Origin: an uncultured Gammaproteobacteria bacterium
GTDB taxonomy: Bacteria > Pseudomonadota > Gammaproteobacteria > Pseudomonadales > Porticoccaceae
Reading direction: 5' to 3'
Assembly: GCA_913058345.1 (NCBI GenBank)
Contig: CAJXQR010000005.1
Coordinates: 222,024 to 286,023, forward strand
DNA length: 64,000 nt
A model generated the notes under the pieces. That model saw only the letters and a program-made list of their open reading frames with translations. It did no database searches and was not told the origin of the DNA. How positions within the stretch are numbered: the stretch's first letter is position 1; each line of letters starts with the position of its first letter. This document shows positions 35,470-45,000 of this stretch, piece by piece. A program made the position numbers and the translations under genes.

Positions 35470-36738
35470 CTAGTTCGGCGCTTTCTTTTTGCTTAATTGA
35501 GTTTTATAAACATCTTGTATTAATTGAACATGTTTGAGTACTTCAAAAGTTTCTAATGCATGCTGTCTTGCAGCACTACCCAGTTGAACCCTTTTTTCTT
35601 CCGACTGGTGAAAGTTATCAATGGCTTCTGCCAGGCTTGCTGAGTCACGTGGGGTGAAGAGAAGCCCGGTTTTTTCATGCGTCATCATCTCCGCTGCCCC
35701 CCCATGGTTGGGGCCGATCAGTGGGCGGCCCATGGCCATCGCTTCTATGACTACTGTGCCAAGTGGTTCTGGGCTGGTCGAGGCGGAGACGACAATATCT
35801 AAACTATTATAGACGGCAGGCATGTCGGTGTTATGACCAGTGAATTGGACGACGGATTCAAGTCCTTCCTGTGCGGCGCGTTGCCGAAGGTGGTTTTCAA
35901 AAGCTACGCAGTCATCGGGGGTGCCGCCAACGATCAGCATTTTTAGTCGAGGTATTTTATCCTTGAGTATTTTGGCGGCATCAAGAAAAATCTCCTGCCC
36001 TTTCCACGGAATGAGTAGCCCCACCAGGCCGACGACGAAATCATCATCGTGCAAATTCTGTTGCAGTCGAAAGGCTTTGCCACTGGTGTTGGGATCTAGA
36101 CCCTCGAGCTCAAGACCATCGTAAATGACGCTTATTTTATGTTCTGGAATATCGAGCTTGTCTTGAATGCTTTTTGATACCCAGTGAGAGACCGGGGTGA
36201 AATGGCTGGGCAGGCTAAAAGCCCAGCGCATAAGGCGCGATCCATCCTGGTCGCCACGCACATGACAAACGGTGGGGATGTTGAGTACTTTGCCAACCAG
36301 CAATGCAGCACGGTTGCATAAGGGTTCGTTATTGGCGTGTATTAAGTCGGCTTTAAAGCGCCAGGCTGTCCACAATAGGTCGAGGAAAAAGGGCAAAAAG
36401 TTAAACAGGTCGTCGGCGCGAGCCAAAACCTGGTTGACGATAAAACGCAAACCGGGAATCTTGTCGATCCAATCCATGGGGTCGAGCTTTCTATGGGCAC
36501 CTACAATATCGATGTGGCGGTCGGGGATATGTTTCCACTCGGCCTCGTCGGCAATTTCTCGATACTGAGGGCCGGTGCGACCCGTGACCACCATTGGGGT
36601 AAAACGTGTACGATCGAGGTTCCTCACCAAATGACGCAGACAAATAATGGCACCACCGTAGCCGATACCGTTTTCGACGTAGAGGATATTTTTGTTTGGC
36701 GCTGTCGTTGTCATGCGTGTCGGTTCAATTGACGTCAT
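35470..36738 (-). CDS. Glycosyltransferase family 4
   Basis: The 422-residue GT-B enzyme has the N-terminal glycine-rich loop (VENGIGYGGAIICLRHLV) and the C-terminal nucleotide-sugar site VGLLIPWKGQEIFLDA, with the E-x7-E motif in SPEPLGTVVIEAMAMGRPLIG. It is a retaining sugar transferase. The ATG overlaps the end of the upstream GT2 gene by 14 bases, so the genes are coupled. A second ATG at 36714 is possible. G+C content returns here to the level of the flanking chromosome. Confidence 0.92.
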   Translation of the reverse strand: MTSIEPTRMTTTAPNKNILYVENGIGYGGAIICLRHLVRNLDRTRFTPMVVTGRTGPQYREIADEAEWKHIPDRHIDIVGAHRKLDPMDWIDKIPGLRFIVNQVLARADDLFNFLPFFLDLLWTAWRFKADLIHANNEPLCNRAALLVGKVLNIPTVCHVRGDQDGSRLMRWAFSLPSHFTPVSHWVSKSIQDKLDIPEHKISVIYDGLELEGLDPNTSGKAFRLQQNLHDDDFVVGLVGLLIPWKGQEIFLDAAKILKDKIPRLKMLIVGGTPDDCVAFENHLRQRAAQEGLESVVQFTGHNTDMPAVYNSLDIVVSASTSPEPLGTVVIEAMAMGRPLIGPNHGGAAEMMTHEKTGLLFTPRDSASLAEAIDNFHQSEEKRVQLGSAARQHALETFEVLKHVQLIQDVYKTQLSKKKAPN

Positions 36739-37681
36739 TTAGCCGCTGTTTGAGCGCCTTACCTTCAGTGATGAGCTTGCTGGGTAGGAGGCAAACGATA
36801 GCATAAAGCAAGGCGCGTTTATTGAGATGTACCCGCAAACTGTGAATAAATTCATGTCGAGCCTCACGGTAGTTGGCCTGGCTAAACTGCCAGTACCCTA
36901 AGTCAGCGAGTGCGGAGGCAATGAGTGTGGATGGACTTATACCCTGCTGCTTGAGCCTTTCGTGCCCATAAGTGGCGATTGACTCCATTACTCTGGTCAA
37001 GTCCTTTAGCATGGGGCCGGTATGAGTGGTGGTGTTCGTGGCGTGCTGACGGCGTAGCATATGAATGGCTGGGAGGCAGGTCATAGGATGGTGGCAGGCA
37101 ATTTTGGCCCACAGTTCAAGGTCTTCACCAAAGCGTATGTGCGGATTAAATAGCCCTGCTTGTAGGAGTGCCTGACGTTGTACGAGCACCGTGCCGGTGG
37201 GGATGAAATTTTTGGTAACTAACCGAGCCAGGGCATTCGGTAATGGAGCACCGTTTAGAGCCTGGTAAAATGCTTGTTGCTGGTGTTTGGCCAGAACAGA
37301 GGCGGTGATTTCGTTGCCGTGAGCGTCGACCTCCTTCATATCGGAAGCAATCAAGCGCAGCTCAGGGTGTTTTTTTAGTACGCTAAGCTGGGCGGTGGTT
37401 TTTTCTCGGGTCCACTGGTCATCGGCATCAAGAAAAGCAATCCACTCACCGCTTGCGGCTTCTATCCCTCTGTTTCTGGCTACTGATGGTCCTTGATTGC
37501 ACTGGCTTATATATAAAGCTTCGGGGGCACACGAGCGCACAATGGCCTCTGTGTCGTCACTTGACCCGTCGTCAACGACAATAATTTCATCAATTGGCGT
37601 GCTTTGTTGCTGGATGCTGGCTAAGGCCTGGCCGATAAATGCTGCGGCATTGTAGGCGGGTACGACTGCGCTAATTTTCAA
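36725..37681 (-). CDS. Glycosyltransferase family 2
   Basis: This 318-residue protein has MKISAVVPAYNAAAFIGQAL, VVDDGSSDDTEAIV, GPSVARNRGIEAASG and DAD at residues 85-87 (FLDADDQW), all standard GT-A/GT2 signatures. The C-terminal part is helical and ends with RALLYAIVCLLPSKLI, a short hydrophobic patch like that of the GT2 at 25113-26084. Those two enzymes look related throughout and may be old paralogues. Its start overlaps the previous gene's stop by four bases (ATGA). Confidence 0.92.
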   Translation of the reverse strand: MKISAVVPAYNAAAFIGQALASIQQQSTPIDEIIVVDDGSSDDTEAIVRSCAPEALYISQCNQGPSVARNRGIEAASGEWIAFLDADDQWTREKTTAQLSVLKKHPELRLIASDMKEVDAHGNEITASVLAKHQQQAFYQALNGAPLPNALARLVTKNFIPTGTVLVQRQALLQAGLFNPHIRFGEDLELWAKIACHHPMTCLPAIHMLRRQHATNTTTHTGPMLKDLTRVMESIATYGHERLKQQGISPSTLIASALADLGYWQFSQANYREARHEFIHSLRVHLNKRALLYAIVCLLPSKLITEGKALKQRLNDVN

Positions 37682-38946
37682 GGGCTAAACTTCCGTCTAG
37701 CGATGCCTTGTAACACCAGAGACGGAATAACCAAGCCCGTGAGCAGCGTTACTGCCTGTAGTTTGGGATGGCGATAATTTAACCGTGTGAGGAAGGCGGC
37801 CAATTTCATTAAACCCTGTCGTTGGCGTAAGGGTGGAAAATGACAATCAGCAAACGGATTGTAGAGCTCATTATTGGGTGTGTTAATGGCTTGTGCGAGT
37901 TCCGGTGATGAGAGATAGCGAGAGTTGGGCAGTGTGTCCAAGCGCTGTAGAAAAGTCTCTAGCTCTTTCAATGACTCTTTATGCGCTGTTTCGCTCCGAG
38001 TGAAATTGTAACGGTGGGTCGAAATAGTCACCGGCAGGCCCTGTGCGATCGCGGCGCGGGTTTCACGCCAGGCCGTATCCGCATTGGTGTTGCCGTCAGT
38101 GGGCTCAAACATGACATTGCGAACCAGGTACGTTTGGCCGAAAGGGTTGCTTTCGCCGGGTCGAATCAAAGGTTTGTCTTGATGGTAGCGGCCATCACTG
38201 TCACGCCCTGTGCAACGGTAACCCGCCGTCTGTATGGATTGTATGTTGTTTTCCATCCACAGGCCTTCAACTTGACTGTTCCAGAGGTAGCATGGAGCGA
38301 CCGTACTATAGCTGGGTGTACCAAACAGGCGTTCGAAGTGCTCTGTTGCGAGTTTAATGATCGTGCGAGCCTGAGAGTGGCTAATAGCCTGGGAGGGTAG
38401 TGAGCCGCCATCGACATAGTGGCCCTGGAGTGGTGAGTCGAGACTTTCCCAGTCCCACCAACCGGGCGTGTTAAAGGCTACATCGGTTCTAGGATCCCCA
38501 AGGCTTTGCAGGTGAGCGAGAGTCTCTGCGTTGTAATGCTCCATGCCGTGGAGTTGGGGAACGAAATTGCCGTCTTTGGCGGCTGTACAAAACACGGCAT
38601 AAAGCTCAGGAAAGCCCTGGTCCAGCAAGAGGCGATGGTAGTGTTTGCTATCGCTTTTACTTTTCGCACCGTCGAGCACGGCGAGTACCATATTCGCTGT
38701 CAGCACTGCGCTTCTGCCGTGGCTGTCACGGTGCTGTTTAAAGGTGTCGAGTAACTCGTTGAGGCGCTCGATATGAAAAAGCCCACCTGGCCCCCAGTCA
38801 TCACTTTCAAACAAGATGGGAATGTCAGCGAAATAAGGTTCGCGCCATGTCTGTTTGAAGAGAGCTTTCTTCCAGGTCCATAGCAGCAGCAGGCATAACA
38901 GCCACCAGGCTAGAAGAAGGGATAGGCCATAGAAAAGTTCCATCAT
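37678..38946 (-). CDS. Membrane-anchored polysaccharide deacetylase-fold protein
   Basis: The 422-residue protein starts with an N-terminal transmembrane helix (MMELFYGLSLLLAWWLLCLLLLW) and has a NodB-like barrel: acidic pair in LFESDDWGPGG, a metal-binding HxxxH in PQLHGMEHYN, and a late catalytic-type His in ISTHRYNF. It could remove acetyl groups from the exported glycan, facing either side of the membrane. It differs from the soluble deacetylase at 24332-25105 by size and anchor, and assignment rests on motif spacing. Stop and next start overlap (ATGA). Confidence 0.75.
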   Translation of the reverse strand: MMELFYGLSLLLAWWLLCLLLLWTWKKALFKQTWREPYFADIPILFESDDWGPGGLFHIERLNELLDTFKQHRDSHGRSAVLTANMVLAVLDGAKSKSDSKHYHRLLLDQGFPELYAVFCTAAKDGNFVPQLHGMEHYNAETLAHLQSLGDPRTDVAFNTPGWWDWESLDSPLQGHYVDGGSLPSQAISHSQARTIIKLATEHFERLFGTPSYSTVAPCYLWNSQVEGLWMENNIQSIQTAGYRCTGRDSDGRYHQDKPLIRPGESNPFGQTYLVRNVMFEPTDGNTNADTAWRETRAAIAQGLPVTISTHRYNFTRSETAHKESLKELETFLQRLDTLPNSRYLSSPELAQAINTPNNELYNPFADCHFPPLRQRQGLMKLAAFLTRLNYRHPKLQAVTLLTGLVIPSLVLQGIARRKFSP

Positions 38947-39040
38947 AAATAGCGCTGTGCAATATCCTGGTGTTAAAAACCGTGGCGATTATAGCGCCAT
39001 AAAGGGGAAAGCGACTAGCAAAGAGGGCTGACCGCTCAGT

Positions 39041-40429
39041 TCAGCCAGTGTAACCTTCGGGCAATGCAACATGACTGACCACATAGCGGTGTTTGCCCGA
39101 CTTTTCAGGCGGTATTTTTTTCATTTTATGCAAAATAATTTGCGTATTTTGGCCTACTCGCTGTTTTAACTGAGAGGTGATTGCCTGTTCAGCCTCTTTT
39201 TGCCAGTGCAAGTTGTCAGTGTGCGCTTCAGCGGGGACGAACTGCACTTCAAGCTCGGTAGTACTGTGTTGAATGATTTTGAATTCACCCATACCTTCTA
39301 TCGCTCGCAAGACATAAATAACGGCCAGGGCGTGCATGATGGTGCCGTCGGCGGCGACAATGAAGTCGGTCGAACGGCCGACCACTTCGTCAATCACTTG
39401 TAGGCCACGGCCTGCTTTGCACGCTTCGGTGCCCACTTTAAGCATATCGCCTGTGCGGTAACGTATAAAAGGCTGAGCCTGGGAGTGTAAGCCGGTAATA
39501 ACAGCTTCGCCGGTTTCTCCTGCACCAACGGCCTGGCCGTTGGGGTCGAGAATTTCTAAAATCATGGTTTCGCTCGATGCGAGCATTTGGCCTTCTGGCG
39601 ATTCATGGGCAATAAACCCGGCATCTCGGCTGCCGTATTCGTTGGCGACAGGTACCCCAAAGACGCCTTGTATAGCGGTGCGTTGGTTGGGGTAGAGGGG
39701 TTCGCCGGTGGTGCAAACCGCTTTCAATGTTGGCAGGTGTAGGGTTTTGCCTTCATTGACCAAATAATTGGCAAACAAGGTTAAGCTGCTGGCATAGCCA
39801 TAAATACAGGTCGGCTGAAACTTTTCAATGGCTTGTGCATAAAGGGCCATATTTTTAGCGGACATTTCAAAGGCATTAAGCAGTAGTTGGTTCATGAGTC
39901 CGTCGCGAATCTGCTTAATGCGATCTGTTTTTGCGAGCTCAACCGGTGCGCCCCAGAGAAAGACTTCTCTTTCCCCAACATTAATACCCCACCAGCGACG
40001 TGCACGCATTCTGTTTGCCGCATCAGAGGCTTGGCGTTCTTTTCCATAGTAGAAAATGAGTGGCTGGCCGCTTGAGCCGCCCGTGTTGTACAGCGTGCCG
40101 CCTCCGGGAACGCCGGCCCAGGCGATTTGCTCGCGATGGCTTTGGGCGTCGCTTTTATCCATCGTGGGCAGGCGAGTGAGGTCGTCCAGCGTGGGTGTTT
40201 GGTCAGCTGCTAAAGGTATTTTGGCATTGCGAATGCGCTGGGCATGCCAGGGCGAGTGTTCAAGGGCAACATTGAGCAGGGCTTTCAGTTTGTTACCCTG
40301 CAGTTGTTCCATTTCTGCGGGACTCAGCCACTGGGTCTTCTCGAGTTCATCGGCGTAGTGAAAAGTGGGCCGGTGCATTATTTTTTCGTGTAAGGGAAAA
40401 AGCAAGTTTCTGACGATTTTTGGATGCAT
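39041..40429 (-). CDS. Phenylacetate-CoA-ligase-like adenylating enzyme (CapK family)
   Basis: The 462-residue protein has adenylate-forming signatures: the P-loop-like YNTGGSSGQPLIFYYG, the Y-G-S/T motif around NEYGSRDAGFIAHES, and YRTGDMLKVG. It fits the PaaK/CapK branch. In capsule and exosortase loci such proteins are thought to activate an acyl or amino acid group for attachment to a sugar, but the substrate is not known. It is not a catabolic PaaK here, because all neighbours are glycan genes. A 94-base gap separates it from the next gene. Confidence 0.86.
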   Translation of the reverse strand: MHPKIVRNLLFPLHEKIMHRPTFHYADELEKTQWLSPAEMEQLQGNKLKALLNVALEHSPWHAQRIRNAKIPLAADQTPTLDDLTRLPTMDKSDAQSHREQIAWAGVPGGGTLYNTGGSSGQPLIFYYGKERQASDAANRMRARRWWGINVGEREVFLWGAPVELAKTDRIKQIRDGLMNQLLLNAFEMSAKNMALYAQAIEKFQPTCIYGYASSLTLFANYLVNEGKTLHLPTLKAVCTTGEPLYPNQRTAIQGVFGVPVANEYGSRDAGFIAHESPEGQMLASSETMILEILDPNGQAVGAGETGEAVITGLHSQAQPFIRYRTGDMLKVGTEACKAGRGLQVIDEVVGRSTDFIVAADGTIMHALAVIYVLRAIEGMGEFKIIQHSTTELEVQFVPAEAHTDNLHWQKEAEQAITSQLKQRVGQNTQIILHKMKKIPPEKSGKHRYVVSHVALPEGYTG

Positions 40430-40546
40430 TGACTTTCCCTGCGTGAAGGTTGTGTCGGGGCATGGCCAGTGTGTACTACCCCTTTGCTATTCTAACAAAG
40501 CTGGATTGTCAGATGAAACGTGGTGAGAGCTTGCGCTGCTGCTTGC

Positions 40547-42988
40547 TTACTTATGGTGTGGTGAAACGTTTGGCCGTGTTGATTCGGGTAGCTTGACGGT
40601 TGTCGCTAAAATTCCTAGCCACCCCAGCCCAGTTAATAACACAAAGTAAGCCAGCAGGTAGCGTAATAGCAAGTCTTGTTCGGCAACAAGGTGAGCTCGA
40701 TCGGGGCTAAGTAAAAACTGTAATCCTGAAAAGACCTGGTCATACTTAATAATGACAATTTCTAAAGCTTGATTGAGAATCCAGTAGCTCAGGGGAAAAG
40801 AAGCCGAGATAGCGAGCAAGGCAAACAACCAGTGTTTACTCTGACCACTGACTATTTTTAAGGCCGTTAACAAGGTAGTTGTTAAACCTAGAAACCAGGC
40901 GGACAGCCAAAGTGTGGACTGCCAGTTACCACCATCGCGAAAGAGTTCAGTTAAATTATCAGTGGCGGCTGACCTAACGACGACCCAGTGCCAAACAATA
41001 AGAATCATTATTCCCAGAAAGAAACAGGCGAGTAAACGATTGGCAGCGGGGTGAAATAAGGCAATAAGGGCACTGATAAGCGCCCAGGATGGCAATGCGT
41101 ATAAGGCGGCAAATCGGAACATTGATTCCAGGCCAAAAGCGGTAGAGATAACGGGGTAGCCCACAATGTCGTGGATGCTTTCGAGGGGCACTGACAGTCT
41201 CAGCAGGCCGTAAAGAATAAAGGGCTGAAGGATGACAATGGCTGAAAATTGTTGGCTAGAGATATGTTGAGTGCAGTAGGCGCGGGTTGCGAATAGCAGT
41301 GGCCAAATTGCACACAACAGTGCTGCGCCAAAAATCAGCCGTTCGAACAAGGTTGAAGTCGCGATCAATTCTCTGATGTTGTAGGGAATGACCGCTATAT
41401 TTTCGATTAAATAAAAGGCAAGAACGACAATTAACCATTGTACGGGCAGTAGCCACGGTGAGCTGAGGAAACTGTGCTGTGGCAGAGCTTCTTGGTGGTG
41501 GCTAGCTCTGGTTGAACGATGAGCTTTGGTCAAAACCGGTATGGGTCGTTGTTTTGACGATGCTTCCCGCTTTAAATTATGGCTTTGCTTGGGGTCCTTT
41601 GGCGAGGTTGGGATGGTTCCGAGCCCAGAGCCGCCAGTGATAAATTGATACGCGAAATAACCGAGCGCTCCCCCCAGGGTGGCGACGAGAATATCAGCGC
41701 TGTCGATACTTTTCTCTGGCAGGAGAATCTGTCCAAGTTCCACCGTGGCGGCGATACCCATTAAACATAAAGCCAGGAATGTTGAAACCAAACTGTTGGG
41801 CCAGCCTTTAGGTAAGATTGCCTTTAAGTGAGCCATCAATACGCCAAGAGGAAAGAAAAACGCGAGCTTGCTCAATAGAGATGTAATTGCGCGAAATTCA
41901 GTTCCGTAATAATAAGCCGAAAATGGCGCTCTAAATAGCTGAGGTAAACGCTCTTTTATAAACTGAGGTTCGAGTCGGAAGTCATAGGGGAACCAAAATA
42001 TAAGAAAAAGTATGACTGACCATCCCGCGATCAAACCCAAGGGCGCCGTGATTGATTGATTGACACGACTAAGAGCTGTTTTTTCGGCAGCGGCATTGCT
42101 GTTAATCATGGGATTGCTGGCAGCGGCGGGTTGATATTTCTTGGCGATAAAAATGCCCAGTCCGGCCCCTAGAGCCGCTGTTATCAAATCCGCTGAATCG
42201 CTGACACGTGAGTAAACAAAGATTTGTAAAAATTCTAGTAATAACGCGCTAAACCACGACCATTTAAAGGCCTGGCTTAAGGTTTTCTTTGCACTGAGAA
42301 CCCAGAGAAAAGACACGGGGGCCCATATGATGATATCGACGAAAATACCGTACAAAAAGCTGCTTATTCCCTGTTCAAAGCTGGAAAAAAAAGGAATGAT
42401 ATGGATTTTTCCCTCAACCCATTTGTGATAGATCTCGACAGGACTGTTGGTGAGGTCTAGAGGGAGTAAGTTATAGCCGAAGATGATGGCAATATAAATA
42501 TAGAGAAGTTGTTCATACCTGCCCGCAGGGGCTCTGTTTGCCGTCCAGCGGTTAAGCCAGGTGTTAAAGTGCTCTCCGTAACATCGCCATATCACCAAGC
42601 CGGCAATAGCGCCTGTTATTTCAGCAATAATGTCATTGATTGATACGGTTCTTTGAGGGAAAAAGATTTGTGTAAATTCGATGGATATACTTAGGCCGGC
42701 GCCGATAATAAGGATCATCAGGGCGATGACATAGCGAAAGCGAGCTGAGTTTTGATGGAAGAATGCTGCCCACAGGAAGGTGAGCGGAATAAACAGTAGA
42801 ATATTGGCAACCCAATCAGCTCTGGAGCCTATCCCCAAATTTAAGAAGCGGATGTTCTGGAATGTTGCCAAAGCTTCATTCCAGGGTCGATAAACAAAGT
42901 CCAGCGGTACCAGGCTGCCATAAATGACAAAACTTGTATAAGCGATGCAGGTGATTAATAAGACAGGGAGCTGTTTTCTTCTTGTCAT
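40547..42988 (-). CDS. Large membrane protein with three VanZ-like domains
   Basis: The 813-residue protein is almost entirely membrane helices. I see three successive VanZ-like units: one around residues 10-150 (start YGSLVPLDF, then DWVANILLFIPLTFLW and SIEFTQIF), a second around 165-285 (YNLLPLDL, then VDIIIWAPVSFLW, LLEFLQIF and SADLITAALGAGLG), and a third around 340-455 (WFPYDFRLEP, LAFFFPLGVLMA, VELGQILLPEKSIDSADILVATLGGALGYF). A C-terminal region of about eight further helices is unrelated to these. The frame could start at GTG 43003, but ATG 42988 is better. VanZ relatives are single-domain proteins, so a triple is unusual. Confidence 0.82.
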   Translation of the reverse strand: MTRRKQLPVLLITCIAYTSFVIYGSLVPLDFVYRPWNEALATFQNIRFLNLGIGSRADWVANILLFIPLTFLWAAFFHQNSARFRYVIALMILIIGAGLSISIEFTQIFFPQRTVSINDIIAEITGAIAGLVIWRCYGEHFNTWLNRWTANRAPAGRYEQLLYIYIAIIFGYNLLPLDLTNSPVEIYHKWVEGKIHIIPFFSSFEQGISSFLYGIFVDIIIWAPVSFLWVLSAKKTLSQAFKWSWFSALLLEFLQIFVYSRVSDSADLITAALGAGLGIFIAKKYQPAAASNPMINSNAAAEKTALSRVNQSITAPLGLIAGWSVILFLIFWFPYDFRLEPQFIKERLPQLFRAPFSAYYYGTEFRAITSLLSKLAFFFPLGVLMAHLKAILPKGWPNSLVSTFLALCLMGIAATVELGQILLPEKSIDSADILVATLGGALGYFAYQFITGGSGLGTIPTSPKDPKQSHNLKREASSKQRPIPVLTKAHRSTRASHHQEALPQHSFLSSPWLLPVQWLIVVLAFYLIENIAVIPYNIRELIATSTLFERLIFGAALLCAIWPLLFATRAYCTQHISSQQFSAIVILQPFILYGLLRLSVPLESIHDIVGYPVISTAFGLESMFRFAALYALPSWALISALIALFHPAANRLLACFFLGIMILIVWHWVVVRSAATDNLTELFRDGGNWQSTLWLSAWFLGLTTTLLTALKIVSGQSKHWLFALLAISASFPLSYWILNQALEIVIIKYDQVFSGLQFLLSPDRAHLVAEQDLLLRYLLAYFVLLTGLGWLGILATTVKLPESTRPNVSPHHK

Positions 42989-43059
42989 TAAGTCAGATCC
43001 CACTCCATAGAGTCCGTGACCGCTTATTCAGCGTGCGCCTCTCCCCTTGAATGAAGTGT

Positions 43060-44961
43060 TTAGGAGGCATCAAAGCGTGCATCTAGCCACAGCTCTAATA
43101 CAGTCAACACCCAAATCAATTCACCATAATAGGCCGCGTGGCCATTGCGGTGCAGGTCTATCAATTTATCGATAAAAGCCGGATTCAGCCATTGTCGGGT
43201 TTTTAATTTCAGCAGATTGTCATAGGCTAACTCTTGCAGGGGGTGATGACTTTGCATCCACACACCGAAGGGCAGGCCGAAGCCTTGCTTTTTTTTGTTA
43301 ATGGTTTCGTCTGGCAGCCAGTTGTGCAGAGCTTTTTTATAGAAGTGGCGAAGATTTTTCCCCTTTATTTTCCACGAGCCGGGTATCTGACAGGCAAATT
43401 CAACCAGCTTGTCATCGAGCATGGGGAAGGTAACGTCTACACCGGCTACCGCACACATATGGGACACTTTTCTAAGATCGTTATCAGCTAGAGTAAATTG
43501 CCAGTCGAGGTAGAGCATGCGGTTTAATGTTGATGTGTCGGTGGGGCGATGGTAAACCTGCTGTAACAGAGACGAGGGAGAGGCGGTGCTTATTTGGGCG
43601 AGAAAGTCGCTGGCAAATATTTCTTCGGGCCGGTGGCGGTTGAGAAAGTTATAACTTTGCAGTCGATCGGGTAGCGGTACATTGGCCTGGTCAATATAAC
43701 TTTTTGCCTTGGTGGCCAAGTTTATTTGGCTTGGCAGCGCTTGAGTCAACGGTTCAATAAAATGCTGGCGTATAGCAGCCGGCACGGTGTGGTAAGCCTC
43801 AAAAATGCCTTGCTTAGCGTAGCGTTCGTTACCCGCAAATATTTCATCGCCACCGTCACCAGCGAGTAGGCATTTGATACCGTCGTCCGCGGCAAGCTTG
43901 GCACAAAAATAAGCGGGTAGTGCTGATGAATTGCCGAAGGGTTCGTCGTAACTGGTGGCAATGTCGGGCAGGGCATTAACAACGTCATCCGGTGTGACGT
44001 AGTACTCGTTAAGCTTAACGCCGAATTTTTTTGCGCTGATGCGGGCATAGGCCATTTCGTCATAACCTTCGGCGGCAAAGCCAATGGAGTAGGCGCGGGC
44101 CTGGTGTTCACTCAATTCAGAGAGCATGCCGGTGACGCTGGAGCTGTCGAGCCCGCCGCTGAGAAAGGCGCCGGTGGTGCTGTAGTCAGTAACGGCGCGG
44201 CCGACGGCAGATTTCAGCTGGGGGCGCAATTCTTTGGCCATGGCGCGAAAACTTTTTTCTGAGCTTTCTGAGAAGTGGGGTTGCCAGTAGTTGTGTAGGT
44301 CTAGTTTGCCGCCGCTGTATTTTAAATAGTGCCCAGCAGGTAGTTTGGCCAGGCCCTGATAGATGGACACGGGGCTTGGCACCATGTGGAAATAAATAAA
44401 GTCGTAAACACCCTGGGGTCGAATTTTCCGCTCGACACCGCTGTGTGCCAGCACGGTGTTGGCAGAGGAGCCAAAAACCAGCCCATTTTTGGTTTGACTT
44501 TCCTGAGGTTGGGCGTAGTACAGAGGAAAGTGGCCGAGGCGATCAACGCCTGCTAATACCGCATTATTGACAGTATCAATAATCATAAAGGCAAAGCTGC
44601 CGCCTAGCTGGTTGAGAAAATTGTTGCTGTCTTCTCGATAAGCGACGGCGAGTGCGGCGCTATGGTTAGCCTGCATCGCGATAGTCGCCAGATGAGAACT
44701 TTTCCATTGGGGGTGGCCAATAATAGAGACCATGCCCTTGTCGGCGCTATTGTTATCCAGAGGATAGAGTCTGTCTGTCGCGGCACAGGAATACACGTTG
44801 CTGGCATGGGTGTCGACATTTAATGAGGTATTTAAGCCCGCCAGCATGGCATCGAGTTCAATATAGGCATTGCGTGGCGTCGCATCGGGCAGGAACCAAC
44901 CGGCGAGACCTTGGCTGAGAGCTGGTGGTTTAAGGTTGTTGGGGCTGCGATTACTGGACAT
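43060..44961 (-). CDS. Asparagine-synthetase-like amidotransferase, glutaminase cysteine missing
   Basis: The 633-residue protein has the class II glutamine amidotransferase fold in its N-terminal half (LNQLGGSFAFMIIDT, DRLGHFPLYYA) and an ATP-pyrophosphatase domain with the PP-loop SGGLDSSSV at about 268-276, then GGDEIFAGNERYAKQ and the late KKKQGFGLPFGVWM. The first residues are MSSNRSPNN, not Met-Cys-Gly. No Cys sits at position 2, so glutamine hydrolysis seems lost and ammonia or another nucleophile would be needed. Family members near exosortase or capsule genes are thought to amidate sugars or lipids. Confidence 0.88.
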   Translation of the reverse strand: MSSNRSPNNLKPPALSQGLAGWFLPDATPRNAYIELDAMLAGLNTSLNVDTHASNVYSCAATDRLYPLDNNSADKGMVSIIGHPQWKSSHLATIAMQANHSAALAVAYREDSNNFLNQLGGSFAFMIIDTVNNAVLAGVDRLGHFPLYYAQPQESQTKNGLVFGSSANTVLAHSGVERKIRPQGVYDFIYFHMVPSPVSIYQGLAKLPAGHYLKYSGGKLDLHNYWQPHFSESSEKSFRAMAKELRPQLKSAVGRAVTDYSTTGAFLSGGLDSSSVTGMLSELSEHQARAYSIGFAAEGYDEMAYARISAKKFGVKLNEYYVTPDDVVNALPDIATSYDEPFGNSSALPAYFCAKLAADDGIKCLLAGDGGDEIFAGNERYAKQGIFEAYHTVPAAIRQHFIEPLTQALPSQINLATKAKSYIDQANVPLPDRLQSYNFLNRHRPEEIFASDFLAQISTASPSSLLQQVYHRPTDTSTLNRMLYLDWQFTLADNDLRKVSHMCAVAGVDVTFPMLDDKLVEFACQIPGSWKIKGKNLRHFYKKALHNWLPDETINKKKQGFGLPFGVWMQSHHPLQELAYDNLLKLKTRQWLNPAFIDKLIDLHRNGHAAYYGELIWVLTVLELWLDARFDAS

Positions 44962-45000
44962 AGTTAGACAGTGCTTTATTTAATGTTGTTAGGGAGACTC

